Source: CAYNHT01 sp964397485 (lineage in GTDB: Bacteria; Bacillota_I; Bacilli_A; RF39; UBA660). Taken from it: DNA of 64,000 nucleotides. Location of the stretch: contig CAYNHT010000002.1 of NCBI GenBank assembly GCA_964397485.1, forward strand, positions 1 through 64,000. Reading direction: 5' to 3'. Below are positions 34,020-43,978 of the stretch, piece after piece. How positions within the stretch are numbered: position 1 is the stretch's first letter; each line of letters starts with the position of its first letter. Below the pieces are notes generated by a model. It was not told the DNA's origin. It did no database searches and saw only the letters and a program-made list of their open reading frames with translations. The position numbers and the translations under genes are program-made.

Positions 34020-35306
34020 TCATATTTTATTATTTTGCTTATTAACAACAAAAATATATAATGCACTCATGAATTCCTTTGATAATATGAGAGCTATTCT
34101 ACATAACTCTTTTTTTATCTTATCATCGTTTTCCATGACTAACATCTTATTATATATATATTTTACAGTAAGTTTCGTATTTAATAAGCTTATTATATCA
34201 CTGTTTTTTATTTTTTGTTCTATTAATTTAGCGTCTATATTATCAATTAAATTGTTTTTCTCTATCAATATTCGATTATAGTTATTTATATCATATATAT
34301 TAGCCTCATCTAATTCAAATATCTTTCCAGTGTTTTCTAAAGTAGTATTAATAATTCTTTTGGTCGCTTCGCGATTGCCATTAATTATTTGATAATAATT
34401 AGTTATTTTTAAAAGTTTATCAAGAATTGATTTTGACTGTTTAGAATAATTAAACATCAAATCTAATACACTTGCCATTTTATGTTGATACCTGTTTAAA
34501 TTTCTTTCTAAATGGCCATATTTAAATGTATACTTATTGCCATCTAATTTTTTATATGTTTTCATAGCATCATTGTATCCAAATTTAATATTGCGGCGAG
34601 CTAATTCCTTATGAAATACCAAAAATGAGCCTAAATTATTACGAGGTGTAATATAGGTTATCTTAATCCCGGTTTTCTTGACCCTTCTTCGTACACCTAT
34701 GGTACTTAAATCAACGGCAATTATTTCTTCAGCGCCCATATCAATCGCAAGATTAATTGGTAAATTATCATAATATCCGCCATCTATAAAAGAAGAATCT
34801 TGGATTTGTTTCTTTTTAAACGCCGGGAAGCAAGTTGCAGAAGCCATAATATAATCCTTTAACTGATATCTAGGTATTTGTTTTTTAGTAAGCATTACAG
34901 GTTTTAATCCAGGTAGTTTTACCATCACAAGACCAAAATCAATGTTTGATTTATAGAATTTTTTTAAATTAATACCTCTATTTAAAGTTTCTTCTAACTT
35001 ACTTACATCCATTCCACCATTTAAAAATATATTCTTAGCATACGTTTTTATTATCTCTTTCTTACCGGCCTTGGTATAATAATCACCATTCATCTTCTCA
35101 TCAAATACTTGATTAAAATTAAGGTGATACCACATCCATATCCCTTTTAAGTAATCCCGTTGAACCATAAGGGCCCCATTCATAGCCCCTACTGAGGTTC
35201 CAGTGACTATATCATAACTAATGTGCATTTTTTTTAAGGCTCTCCAAACTCCAATTTGGTAAGCTCCTTGAGATCCTCCACCAGATAATACGACTGCTCT
35301 TTTCAT
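34020..35306 (-). CDS. Patatin-like phospholipase
   Basis: About 428 residues. The patatin domain covers residues 1-280: the oxyanion loop GGGSQGAYQIG, the nucleophile elbow GTSVGAMNG with the catalytic Ser, and DGGYYDNLP with the catalytic Asp. The C-terminal 150 residues are helical and charged. It likely hydrolyses membrane phospholipid acyl chains. The ATG at 35306 follows GGGTGA; a GTG nine bases earlier overlaps that site. Confidence 0.92.
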   Translation of the reverse strand: MKRAVVLSGGGSQGAYQIGVWRALKKMHISYDIVTGTSVGAMNGALMVQRDYLKGIWMWYHLNFNQVFDEKMNGDYYTKAGKKEIIKTYAKNIFLNGGMDVSKLEETLNRGINLKKFYKSNIDFGLVMVKLPGLKPVMLTKKQIPRYQLKDYIMASATCFPAFKKKQIQDSSFIDGGYYDNLPINLAIDMGAEEIIAVDLSTIGVRRRVKKTGIKITYITPRNNLGSFLVFHKELARRNIKFGYNDAMKTYKKLDGNKYTFKYGHLERNLNRYQHKMASVLDLMFNYSKQSKSILDKLLKITNYYQIINGNREATKRIINTTLENTGKIFELDEANIYDINNYNRILIEKNNLIDNIDAKLIEQKIKNSDIISLLNTKLTVKYIYNKMLVMENDDKIKKELCRIALILSKEFMSALYIFVVNKQNNKI

Positions 35307-35445
35307 TTTTTTCACCCACTAACTAGTTATAGTAAATTTGTAATTATTATATCATAAAAAGTGTAAATTTTTGTTTATCCAGATCATTATATAGACAAAA
35401 TTAATATAAAACGGTAAAATAAATATTGAAAGTAGAGTTGATTGC

Positions 35446-38112
35446 ATGAAGAAAAATAATTGGTATCAAATGAATATTGAGGATGTTATAGAAGTTTTAA
35501 ACAGTAGTTTAAGCGGTCTTTCAAATGAGGAAGCAGAAAAAAGAATAATAGAAACAGGATTAAATACTTTGCCAAAATCTAAAAAAAATACTATATTAAG
35601 AGTTTTTTTCAAACAATTTATTAACCCTATTATCATTATATTATTAATTGCAGCCATTTTTTCTTTTTTAATAGGAGAAAGTATTGATACTATCTTTATT
35701 TTAATCATTATTGCACTTGATGGAATACTAGGTACGTTTCAAGAGTGGAGAGCAGAGCAAAGTGCCGCCAGTCTACAAAATATGATGAAAATAAAAGCTG
35801 TAGTTATAAGAGATGGCATCGAAAAACTAATAGATTCTGAACAATTAGTTATCGGCGATATTGTTAGACTTGAGTCTGGAAACAAAGTGTCTGCTGATTT
35901 ACGAATAATAGAATCACATAATTTAACAATCGATGAAGCTTTTTTAACTGGTGAGTCACTAGCAGCATCCAAAAACAACACAACTTTTGTAGTGGATACA
36001 AAAGTACCGGATCGTTTGAATATGTGTTTTGCTGGTTCAACTGTTACCTCTGGTCGCGGGCTTGGAATTGTAGTTGAAACTGGTGTGAATACCGAAATTG
36101 GGAAAATAGCAAGTGATGTTATATTAACAAAAAAAACTAAGACTCCATTAGTTGTTAGGATGGAAAAATTTACTCAACAAATTTGTTATTTTCTTGCACT
36201 AGTAGCTTTAGTTTTGGTAATTATTTTGTATTATAAAGGATATGCTCCTAAAGAAATATTTTTCTTTGTGGTAGCACTTTCAATATCTGCCATTCCTGAA
36301 GGATTACCTGTTGTATTAACAGTGGTATTATCAATTGCTACAAAAAGAATGTCAAAAAAAGGCGTTATTGTAAGACAATTAAATGCTGTTGAAAGTTTAG
36401 GAAGTTGTACTGTCATTGCCAGTGATAAAACCGGAACACTAACATTAAATGAACAAACTGCTAAGGTTATTGAATTACCCGATGGCAGTGGATATAAGGT
36501 AAGTGGCCAAGGATATAATGGTAATGGTGAATTAATAGGTGATAATGTTGCCTCAAATTATAAAGATAGTATTACTCAACTGCAGGAGTTAAACAAGCTA
36601 ATATACATCAATAATGAAGCTCATTTAGTCAGGATTAATGATGAGTGGGTAAGTCATGGCGATGCTATGGATATTGCCTTACTAGCATTAAGCCACAAAA
36701 TAGGCTATATAAATCATGACATAAAAAAACAGGTTATTGCATCAATACCTTACGAATCCGAAAACAAATATTCAGCTGTTTTTTACAAAGAAGATGATTG
36801 TGTTGAAGTTACGATAAAAGGATCTGTTGAAACTGTTTTAGATCACTGTGAGTCTATCAATACATCAAATGGTATTGAAGTCATAAATAAAGATGACATA
36901 TTAAAAAGAAACGATGATTTAGCTAAACAAGGATACCGCGTATTGGCTGTCGCTCGAGGGAAATGTGAAAATTTTGATATAAATAAAAAAGAACTCCCTA
37001 ACATGGTTTTAATTGGTTTAATTGGTTTTATAGATCCAATTAGAAGTGATGCTTTATACGCGATTAAAAAGTGTGGGGATGCAGGCATCAAAGTAGTTAT
37101 GATTACCGGAGATCATCCACTTACTGCTGCTGTTATTGCTAAAGAACTAGGTATAATAAAAAATAATGGACAAGTTGCTAACGGGGATGATATAGATAAA
37201 TATCTACAACTAGAAGAAAGTGAGTTTGATGATTTTGTTAAAAAAACTCGCGTATTTGCCAGAGTCACACCGAATCAAAAATTAGCAATTGTTGAGTCAT
37301 TTAAGCGCCAAGGTGAATTCATTGCGGTCACTGGAGATGGTGTAAATGATGCACCTGCAATTAAAAGCGCCAACATAGGAATTGCAATGGGCAGCGGCAC
37401 CGATGTTGCGAAAGAAACAAGCTCTATGATAATTACAAATGATAATTTTTCTTCAATTGTAGACGGTATTGAGGAAGGTAGATATGCTTACAGCAACATT
37501 AGAAAAGTTATTTATTTACTTATTTCATGTGGTTTTGCAGAGGTGTTATTATTTGTATTTGCAATTTTACTAAACACACCTATGCCTCTTGTAGCAGTAC
37601 AATTATTATGGCTTAACTTAATTACAAATGGAATTCAAGATGTAGCGTTGGCTTTTGAAGGTGGAGAAAAGGAAGTTATGGGGGAAAAACCAAGAAAGCC
37701 TAATGAAACAATATTTAATAAATTATTAATTCAAGAAACCATAATATCTGGTTTAACTATTAGTATTCTTGTTTTTTGCTTCTGGTATATTCTATTAAAT
37801 GTAATGAAAATGGAAGTTAATCATGCTAGAAGTTACATATTATTGATAATGGTTTTTATGCAAAATATACATGTATTTAATTGTCGCTCTGAAACTAAAT
37901 CTGCATTTAAGGTTCCTTTTAAAAATAATAAATTTATTGTTTTAGGTGTAGTTATAACACTTCTAATTCAATCTTTAGTTTCTCAAACTACAATTATGAG
38001 TGATATTTTAGGAATTTATCCTATATCAATTCAAAACACTTTATTTGCCATTTCGTTTACTTTACCATTATTATTAGTAATGGAAGTATTCAAATATATA
38101 AAAAGAAAGTAG
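35446..38112 (+). CDS. P-type cation ATPase, Ca2+ (SERCA/PMCA-like) type
   Basis: An 888-residue P2-type ATPase: N-terminal cation_ATPase_N region, actuator LTGES, M4 motif AIPEGLPVVLTVV, phosphorylation site SDKTGTLTLNEQT, hinge MITGDHPLTA and GDGVNDAPAI. Ten membrane segments are expected. The M4 PEGLP and M6 NLITNGIQD favour Ca2+ export over Mg2+ or K+. The CmpB-like gene starts eight bases later and is probably cotranscribed. Confidence 0.92.
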   Translation: MKKNNWYQMNIEDVIEVLNSSLSGLSNEEAEKRIIETGLNTLPKSKKNTILRVFFKQFINPIIIILLIAAIFSFLIGESIDTIFILIIIALDGILGTFQEWRAEQSAASLQNMMKIKAVVIRDGIEKLIDSEQLVIGDIVRLESGNKVSADLRIIESHNLTIDEAFLTGESLAASKNNTTFVVDTKVPDRLNMCFAGSTVTSGRGLGIVVETGVNTEIGKIASDVILTKKTKTPLVVRMEKFTQQICYFLALVALVLVIILYYKGYAPKEIFFFVVALSISAIPEGLPVVLTVVLSIATKRMSKKGVIVRQLNAVESLGSCTVIASDKTGTLTLNEQTAKVIELPDGSGYKVSGQGYNGNGELIGDNVASNYKDSITQLQELNKLIYINNEAHLVRINDEWVSHGDAMDIALLALSHKIGYINHDIKKQVIASIPYESENKYSAVFYKEDDCVEVTIKGSVETVLDHCESINTSNGIEVINKDDILKRNDDLAKQGYRVLAVARGKCENFDINKKELPNMVLIGLIGFIDPIRSDALYAIKKCGDAGIKVVMITGDHPLTAAVIAKELGIIKNNGQVANGDDIDKYLQLEESEFDDFVKKTRVFARVTPNQKLAIVESFKRQGEFIAVTGDGVNDAPAIKSANIGIAMGSGTDVAKETSSMIITNDNFSSIVDGIEEGRYAYSNIRKVIYLLISCGFAEVLLFVFAILLNTPMPLVAVQLLWLNLITNGIQDVALAFEGGEKEVMGEKPRKPNETIFNKLLIQETIISGLTISILVFCFWYILLNVMKMEVNHARSYILLIMVFMQNIHVFNCRSETKSAFKVPFKNNKFIVLGVVITLLIQSLVSQTTIMSDILGIYPISIQNTLFAISFTLPLLLVMEVFKYIKRK

Positions 38113-38119
38113 GCTTAAG

Positions 38120-38782
38120 ATGTTTGATTTTATATTTTATTTTATTCTATTTCTCATTTATTCATTTATAGGTTGGATAATTGAAATGGTCACTGTAAGT
38201 TTTACTTATAAACGCATTACTGATCGCGGATTTTTAATTGGGCCATATTGTCCAATATACGGTTTTTCTGCGCTAATTATGATTCTAACATTAGATAAGT
38301 ATATTAATGATCCATTAGTACTATTTCTTATAGTTGCCGTAATAGCAAGTATAATGGAATATATTACAAGTTACATAATGGAAAAGTTATTTAAAGCAAG
38401 ATGGTGGGATTATTCAGACAAAAAGTTTAATGTTAACGGCAGAATATGCTTGGAAAATTCCTTTTTGTTCGGATTATTAGGTTTAATACTTTTATACTTA
38501 ATAAATCCCTTTTTATCTAGTCTTCTTATATTAACTAACAAATATTTTTTAACTACTATTTCTTCTTTTCTCCTAGTACTATTTGTGATAGATGTAATTA
38601 TTTCATTTAATGTTATTAGAAAAATAAAATTTACAGCTGAAGCTATAACTAAAGATTATACCGAGGAAATCACAACAAGGGTGAAAGAAGTCTTATATAA
38701 TAAATCACACCTTACCAAGAGATTAATAGAAGCTTTTCCGAATTTTAGTGCTATTAGCGTTAAAATAAAATTAAGAAAATAA
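38120..38782 (+). CDS. CmpB-like putative ABC transporter permease (PF06541-type)
   Basis: A 220-residue protein with about five membrane segments and the family signature SFIGWIIEMVTVSFTYKRITDRGFLIGPYCPIYGF, then YITSYIMEKLFKARWWDYSDKKFNVNGRICLENS. Members are annotated as ABC permeases, but no ATPase accompanies this one and the activity is unproven. It lies eight bases after the P-type ATPase gene. Confidence 0.88.
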   Translation: MFDFIFYFILFLIYSFIGWIIEMVTVSFTYKRITDRGFLIGPYCPIYGFSALIMILTLDKYINDPLVLFLIVAVIASIMEYITSYIMEKLFKARWWDYSDKKFNVNGRICLENSFLFGLLGLILLYLINPFLSSLLILTNKYFLTTISSFLLVLFVIDVIISFNVIRKIKFTAEAITKDYTEEITTRVKEVLYNKSHLTKRLIEAFPNFSAISVKIKLRK

Positions 38783-38803
38783 AAAAGCCATAACGGCTTT
38801 TTT
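38781..38803. terminator. Bidirectional terminator
   Basis: AAAAAAGCC-ATAAC-GGCTTTTTT between two convergent genes. Confidence 0.85.
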
Positions 38804-39995
38804 ATATGTTTATTCCGGCTGTATAGCCAGTACTCAGTGCTATTGTAATGTTATATCCTCCAGTTGGTCCATGAAAATCCAACAGTTCTCCAACAAAATA
38901 AATCCCACTATTTAAAGTAGACTCCATAGTTTTTGTATTTATATATTTCAAATCAACACCACCACCGGTTACAATACTTTGCTCTATACTTCCAGTTTTC
39001 TTTATACGTAATGGTAAAGTCAAAATATTATCTATTAAAAGTTGTTTTTCTTTGTTTGATATAATAGCAATTTTTTTAGAACCATCAATTCCACTAAAAT
39101 TTAATATATAATCGGATAACCGATTAGGCATTAACTTTCGAATCCATGTTTTTATTTCCTTTTTTTGATCATATTTTTTAATGTCATTCAAAAGTTCTTC
39201 CTTATTTTTATTCGGCAAAATATTAACTTTAATATTTACAAACTCTTCTTGCTTTAATTTTTCATATACATATTCGCTTATCTTAAACGTTGCCGGACCA
39301 CTTAAACCACTATGTGTAAATAAAAGGGATCCATCAACAACATTCTTATCCAATATAATTTCGACTTCATCCAAAGTTATTCCTGCTAAAGGTAGTTTAT
39401 CTACTAAAAGTAAAAAGGTTTCAGCAGGATAAAGTTTGGTCAAAGGTTGATTTAATGATTTCGCAATTTTATAACCTGACCCATTTGACCCTGTTTGTGG
39501 ATAACTTGCCCCACCCATAGCGATAATTACTTTTTTAGTTTCAAAGTTTCCTTTTGAACTAATAATTTTTTTATAATCATTTTCTAAAATTATATTTTCA
39601 ACCTCACAATTATAAATTATATTAACACCCTTTTTATTTAACTCCGCTTCTAATGCCTGCACAATTACTTTAGAATTATCTGCTTTTGGAAAAACACGAT
39701 CATTATCCTCAATTTTCATTTCAACCCCAAGATTTTCAAAATAATTATATATATCTAATGGTCCAAAATTATTTAATGTACTATACAACAACTTACTATT
39801 AACTGGAATTTCGTTAATAAATTTTTGTACATCTTTTAAATTTGTTAGATTACAACGTCCTCCTCCAGTCAATAGTAGTTTTTTACCAAGTTGTGCATTT
39901 TTTTCTAGCAAAAGAACTTTTTTATTATTAGATGCAGCCATAATACATGACATTAATCCACTTGGTCCAGAACCAATCACAATAACATCGTACAT
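38802..39995 (-). CDS. NAD(P)/FAD-dependent oxidoreductase, BaiN/RdsA (YhiN) family
   Basis: A 397-residue flavoprotein: FAD-binding VIGSGPSGLMSCIMAA, the family tag LTGGGRCNLTN, a central IIAMGGASYPQTGSNGSGY, and C-terminal SGIYFVGELLDFHGPTGGYNI. The HI0933/YhiN family includes BaiN, proposed to reduce bile acid intermediates, but most members are uncharacterised. The enzyme is cytosolic; the substrate is unknown. Confidence 0.9.
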   Translation of the reverse strand: MYDVIVIGSGPSGLMSCIMAASNNKKVLLLEKNAQLGKKLLLTGGGRCNLTNLKDVQKFINEIPVNSKLLYSTLNNFGPLDIYNYFENLGVEMKIEDNDRVFPKADNSKVIVQALEAELNKKGVNIIYNCEVENIILENDYKKIISSKGNFETKKVIIAMGGASYPQTGSNGSGYKIAKSLNQPLTKLYPAETFLLLVDKLPLAGITLDEVEIILDKNVVDGSLLFTHSGLSGPATFKISEYVYEKLKQEEFVNIKVNILPNKNKEELLNDIKKYDQKKEIKTWIRKLMPNRLSDYILNFSGIDGSKKIAIISNKEKQLLIDNILTLPLRIKKTGSIEQSIVTGGGVDLKYINTKTMESTLNSGIYFVGELLDFHGPTGGYNITIALSTGYTAGINI

Positions 39996-40051
39996 TTTAT
40001 TACCTCCATATTTATTTTAACACACTAAAGCATTATTTATATCAAGTAATG

Positions 40052-40083
40052 AAAAAAGGTTTATTCATCATAAGCCTTTTTCT
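40052..40083 (-). terminator. gerA operon terminator
   Basis: AAAAAGGCTTAT and ATAAACCTTTTTT pair on the minus strand (one bulge), overlapping the last gerAB codons. Confidence 0.7.
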
Positions 40084-41188
40084 TATCAATAATTTTTTTA
40101 ACAAAAATACCGATCATAATACAAAGAAGCAAAAGAATTAGTGGTAATGCAAAATAATAAGGATATTTATTTTTCATAAATTGAACTCCCATAACAGAAT
40201 CTTCGAATAAATAGCTTGATCCATATGCTATAGCAATTCCAATTACAATCGTAAAAATATTTAATTTTTTTTCTTTTTTTACTTTGAATAAATCTTTCAC
40301 ATATCTATTTATGTAGTATATACACATCATCATCATTACAAATGTATTGAATAGCCAATGCAGAGCTAAAAAGTTTTCCATCCCTTGAAAGAACCCAGCA
40401 ACATCTATTTTATATTGGACAAAGTATACTGGATATCTAAACAATTCTGCTACTCCTATTGTAACTACACCTACTATTAAGTAAAATGTTACTGCCATAA
40501 ATACAATACTTAAAAGAAATCCAAGTAGGAAAAATCTCCCATATTTTTTATTGTTAACAATATCATTTTTAGGTATTATCATCAACGTTATTAAAGGAGG
40601 AAAAGAATATGAAATTGCCATAAAGGAATGTTTTATCAATGGAGTTACACCATTAACCAAAATTGGCTTTAATTGAACAAAATGAAATTGTTCATACAAA
40701 GAGAACCATACTATCGATATTATTATAATTGCAACAAAAACAATTATTTCGTTGGTTCTAGCAATCGTTTCTATACCTTTAATCGCTGCATAGCTAGCAG
40801 TCAATATAAATAATGCTGCTAGATAGAAATAAGGAACCTTAGTTAGATATTGCGTTAAGCAAAAATATGTACTCGTCCATATAACTAAAGAGAGCATAAA
40901 TAAAACTGAACATACAATTACAAAATTAATAATGTTTCCCATAATAGTGCCAAAGATATATCTATTTTTCTCCAATATATTTTTGTCTGGTTTATAATTC
41001 ATTATATAAAGTATCATTCCAATCGGAACAAGTGCTATTAAAAGAGCGAGTATCATTGTTATCCATGCATCTTGTTTTGAATTAGTAATGGTAATAATAA
41101 TTCCAAACCCTACAAAAAGAGCATTTCCTAACATCAAACCTAAAGCTCCAAATTGAAAAGGATTTATTTTATTATTAATTGTCTCCAC
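40061..41188 (-). CDS. gerAB: Spore germination protein GerAB
   Basis: A 375-residue amino-acid-permease-like protein with about ten membrane segments, starting NKINPFQFGALGLMLGNALFVGFG, the usual GerAB/GerKB entry. It is the germinant-binding B subunit in the inner spore membrane. The start is GTG after AAGGAGGTAAAG and overlaps the end of gerAC by 14 bases, so translation is coupled. Confidence 0.95.
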   Translation of the reverse strand: METINNKINPFQFGALGLMLGNALFVGFGIIITITNSKQDAWITMILALLIALVPIGMILYIMNYKPDKNILEKNRYIFGTIMGNIINFVIVCSVLFMLSLVIWTSTYFCLTQYLTKVPYFYLAALFILTASYAAIKGIETIARTNEIIVFVAIIIISIVWFSLYEQFHFVQLKPILVNGVTPLIKHSFMAISYSFPPLITLMIIPKNDIVNNKKYGRFFLLGFLLSIVFMAVTFYLIVGVVTIGVAELFRYPVYFVQYKIDVAGFFQGMENFLALHWLFNTFVMMMMCIYYINRYVKDLFKVKKEKKLNIFTIVIGIAIAYGSSYLFEDSVMGVQFMKNKYPYYFALPLILLLLCIMIGIFVKKIIDKKKAYDE

Positions 41189-42383
41189 CTTTACCTCCTT
41201 CTTTAGCAGGTATAGTTATTGAACCTGTATTATTAATTTTCGTCTTTACCTCAACTTTATACTTCAATTCTGAATACATTTCATCCCAATCTTTTTCGAC
41301 CTTTTCCCAATATTTATAATGATCATGGTATAGTTTCTCACCGAATCCTAATATATCACTCTTATAATCTTTTTGAGTTGCCTCAATTATATCTTCTAAG
41401 ATAGATTTTATTTCATCATTTACCCATTTTTCAATTTTATCTATGCTCTTTGATTTTTGTAAATCTGCTTTACAATTGTAATCCGTAAGAGTAGCTGTAA
41501 CATCAACTTTTAAATCGGTAAAAGGCTCATCCTCTTTTACGCTTGTTTTTAAATTCACTTTAGGTTTGTCAATTTTAACTGCACCATAATTACCTTCATC
41601 ATCACAGGGAAAAGAAATGATTGAACTTATAACCCTATCTCTAATTATATTATAACCTAATCCTTGATCATCTGTTAAATATCCTAATAACTTATCATCT
41701 TTCATTATCGCAGGACCAGTAGCCAATAATCTAGTTTTAGGAGTGGTAGACGATATATTATCAGTCTCTTCTCCTTCCTCTTCTGGTCCAATTATTTCAA
41801 TTGCTGTTATCCCGGGATGTCTTCCTCTAACGTAAAGACACATCAAAACATTATCAAAAGTTCTATTGGTAATTGTTCCATTAGTTTTTTCAGAAGTTGA
41901 TATTATTGAAACTAAATTAGCCGAAGGAAGTGTTTCAATCGGAGTAAGGACATTTAATAAATCTATTGCTTTTGCACCTTTTGCTATAACGAATGGATAT
42001 ATTTTTCTAACTTCTCTATCCCTCAAAAGAAAGTCAATATATTCCCTAAGTCCAATTCTGGCCGTTTCCTCACCAATGACAACCATATCTATATGACCTA
42101 AATATAATTCTTTTGGCGATTCTAATTCAATCGTATTCAAAGCTTCGCCTAATGTTTTTCCTCTTCCTTCATAGACTGTCACAGGCGATTCATCACCACC
42201 TGAAAAATCTTTGGTTTGCTTTTTTACGTTTATTATTTGGACACTGACCAAATATTCATCTTCCTCTTTATCAATCCCAATTGCACTTATTATAGCAAGA
42301 TCATTTAATTCTCTATATTGCCAACATCCAGTAACCATCAACATCATAATTATTATTATTATTATTAATTTCACTTTACGCAT
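41175..42383 (-). CDS. gerAC: Spore germination lipoprotein GerAC
   Basis: About 402 residues with a lipobox (MLMVTGC) followed by WQYRELNDLAIISAIGID, the hallmark of GerAC/GerKC, and a C-terminal domain ending in an Asp/Lys-rich helix and VKTKINNTGSI. It is the lipid-anchored C subunit of the germinant receptor. The ATG at 42383 is ten bases after AGGAAG; two earlier in-frame starts are too close to that site. It overlaps gerAA by a few bases. Confidence 0.94.
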   Translation of the reverse strand: MRKVKLIIIIIIMMLMVTGCWQYRELNDLAIISAIGIDKEEDEYLVSVQIINVKKQTKDFSGGDESPVTVYEGRGKTLGEALNTIELESPKELYLGHIDMVVIGEETARIGLREYIDFLLRDREVRKIYPFVIAKGAKAIDLLNVLTPIETLPSANLVSIISTSEKTNGTITNRTFDNVLMCLYVRGRHPGITAIEIIGPEEEGEETDNISSTTPKTRLLATGPAIMKDDKLLGYLTDDQGLGYNIIRDRVISSIISFPCDDEGNYGAVKIDKPKVNLKTSVKEDEPFTDLKVDVTATLTDYNCKADLQKSKSIDKIEKWVNDEIKSILEDIIEATQKDYKSDILGFGEKLYHDHYKYWEKVEKDWDEMYSELKYKVEVKTKINNTGSITIPAKEGGKGGDN

Positions 42384-43860
42384 TTTCATCACTTCCTGCC
42401 GATCTTTTTTTATTTCTTTTAGCTGTTAAGCTATCTCTTTGCATAAACTTTCTTTTATTTGTAAGAAATATTGCATTATTCTGATTTGAAAAATTAAGAG
42501 GTGCAACTGGTGAAAAGAATGGTAATCCAAATGATTTTATACTAGTTATATTAATAACAAGAACTAAACTCACCAATAATACTCCTATTAACCCCAACGA
42601 TGCAGCACCTATAATATATATAATCCGCCACCACCTAATTCCATTTGAAAGTTCAACTGATGATACAATAAGTCCACTAATAGCCGTAATAGCAATAACA
42701 ATAACCATTATTGGTGAAACAATACCTGCTTGAACAGCCGCCTCACCTAATACTAAAGCTCCAACTATTGATAATGCACTACCTAACATATTAGGAATTC
42801 TTAAATCTGTTTCTTTTAATATTTCAAAAGTAATTAACATTAATAATGCTTCAACAATTGAAGGGAAAGGAACTCCGTCTCTTTGAGCTGAAAAACTTAT
42901 CAATAATTTTTCTGGTATAGCTTCATGATTGTGTGTTGTTATAGCTATATATATTGCTGGAGTTAAGATTGTTATAAAAAAAGCAAGCAATCTAACAATT
43001 CGTGTATAGTTTACGTTTATTACTTTTTGATAAAAATCTTCACTTGTGTGAAAAAAATCAAAGAATACAATAGGAACAATTACGACATACTGCGTGTTTT
43101 CTACTATTATGGCAATCTTCCCATTCAATAAATGCATATTTACTATATCTGGTCTTTCAGTTGAGAGATAATCTGAAAAAACATTTCTATAGTTTCCTGA
43201 TATTAACTCAATGATATAGTTACTATCCATAATTGAATCTATATCAATTTTTTTAATTTTATCACTTATATATTTAACGATTTTTTTATCTACTATATCT
43301 TCAATATACAGAATACCTACTTTAGTTTTACTCCTCTTACCAACTATATGTTCTTCTAACCATAACTTTTCTGATTTTATTCTTTTTCTAATAAGTCCAA
43401 TATTTGTTTGATAGTTTTCCGTAAAAGCATCCTTCGGACCTTTAATTATTGTCTCAGCTTGTGCTGGCATCACACCACTATCTAATTTTGTTCTACATTC
43501 GATTGCTAATGCTTCATCACTTCCATCAACTAAAATCACCGTAAAACCACTAAAAATATTATATAAAAATTCATCATATTTACTTATTTTAGTTATTTTT
43601 TGAGCCGGTATTTTTGTCTTTAGGTATTTTATTACATCAGTCTCGCTTTTACTATCATTTTCTTTCTTTTCAAAAAACTCCAAAATAAATTCATTAATAG
43701 TTGTTCTATCAGTAACCGTTTCGCCAAAAACCACATGGATATATGTACCTAAAAAAGGTACTGTTTTTATTATTATATCAGGAGAATTCCCGGTATCTTT
43801 TTTAATTTTTTCAATTATTTCAATACTATTTTTTGATAATTTATTCATATAATCCCTCAT
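42376..43860 (-). CDS. gerAA: Spore germination protein GerAA
   Basis: A 494-residue protein with the GerA pattern: an N-terminal cytoplasmic domain of about 250 residues (GFTVILVDGSDEALAIECR, RKRIKSEKLWLEEHIVGKRSKTKVGILYIEDI), then about five membrane helices with ERPDIV, VPFPSIVEALLMLITFEILKE and LGEAAVQAGIVSP. It is the A subunit of the nutrient receptor and may form its ion channel. The order AA-AC-AB differs from the classical AA-AB-AC, as in many clostridial operons. Confidence 0.95.
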   Translation of the reverse strand: MRDYMNKLSKNSIEIIEKIKKDTGNSPDIIIKTVPFLGTYIHVVFGETVTDRTTINEFILEFFEKKENDSKSETDVIKYLKTKIPAQKITKISKYDEFLYNIFSGFTVILVDGSDEALAIECRTKLDSGVMPAQAETIIKGPKDAFTENYQTNIGLIRKRIKSEKLWLEEHIVGKRSKTKVGILYIEDIVDKKIVKYISDKIKKIDIDSIMDSNYIIELISGNYRNVFSDYLSTERPDIVNMHLLNGKIAIIVENTQYVVIVPIVFFDFFHTSEDFYQKVINVNYTRIVRLLAFFITILTPAIYIAITTHNHEAIPEKLLISFSAQRDGVPFPSIVEALLMLITFEILKETDLRIPNMLGSALSIVGALVLGEAAVQAGIVSPIMVIVIAITAISGLIVSSVELSNGIRWWRIIYIIGAASLGLIGVLLVSLVLVINITSIKSFGLPFFSPVAPLNFSNQNNAIFLTNKRKFMQRDSLTAKRNKKRSAGSDENA

Positions 43861-43930
43861 TTTTCATCCTTTTTATTATTGCCTAATATTGATAAATTAT
43901 TTTGTTTTTATCTATATATTTTTTTTACAC

Positions 43931-43963
43931 AAAAAAAAGATAATATAATTCTATATTATCTTT
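43931..43963 (-). terminator. Terminator of the DEAD-box helicase gene
   Basis: AAAGATAATATA and TATATTATCTTTTTTTT on the minus strand, 15 bases after the stop at 43979. Confidence 0.8.
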
Positions 43964-43978
43964 GATTTAACGATATTT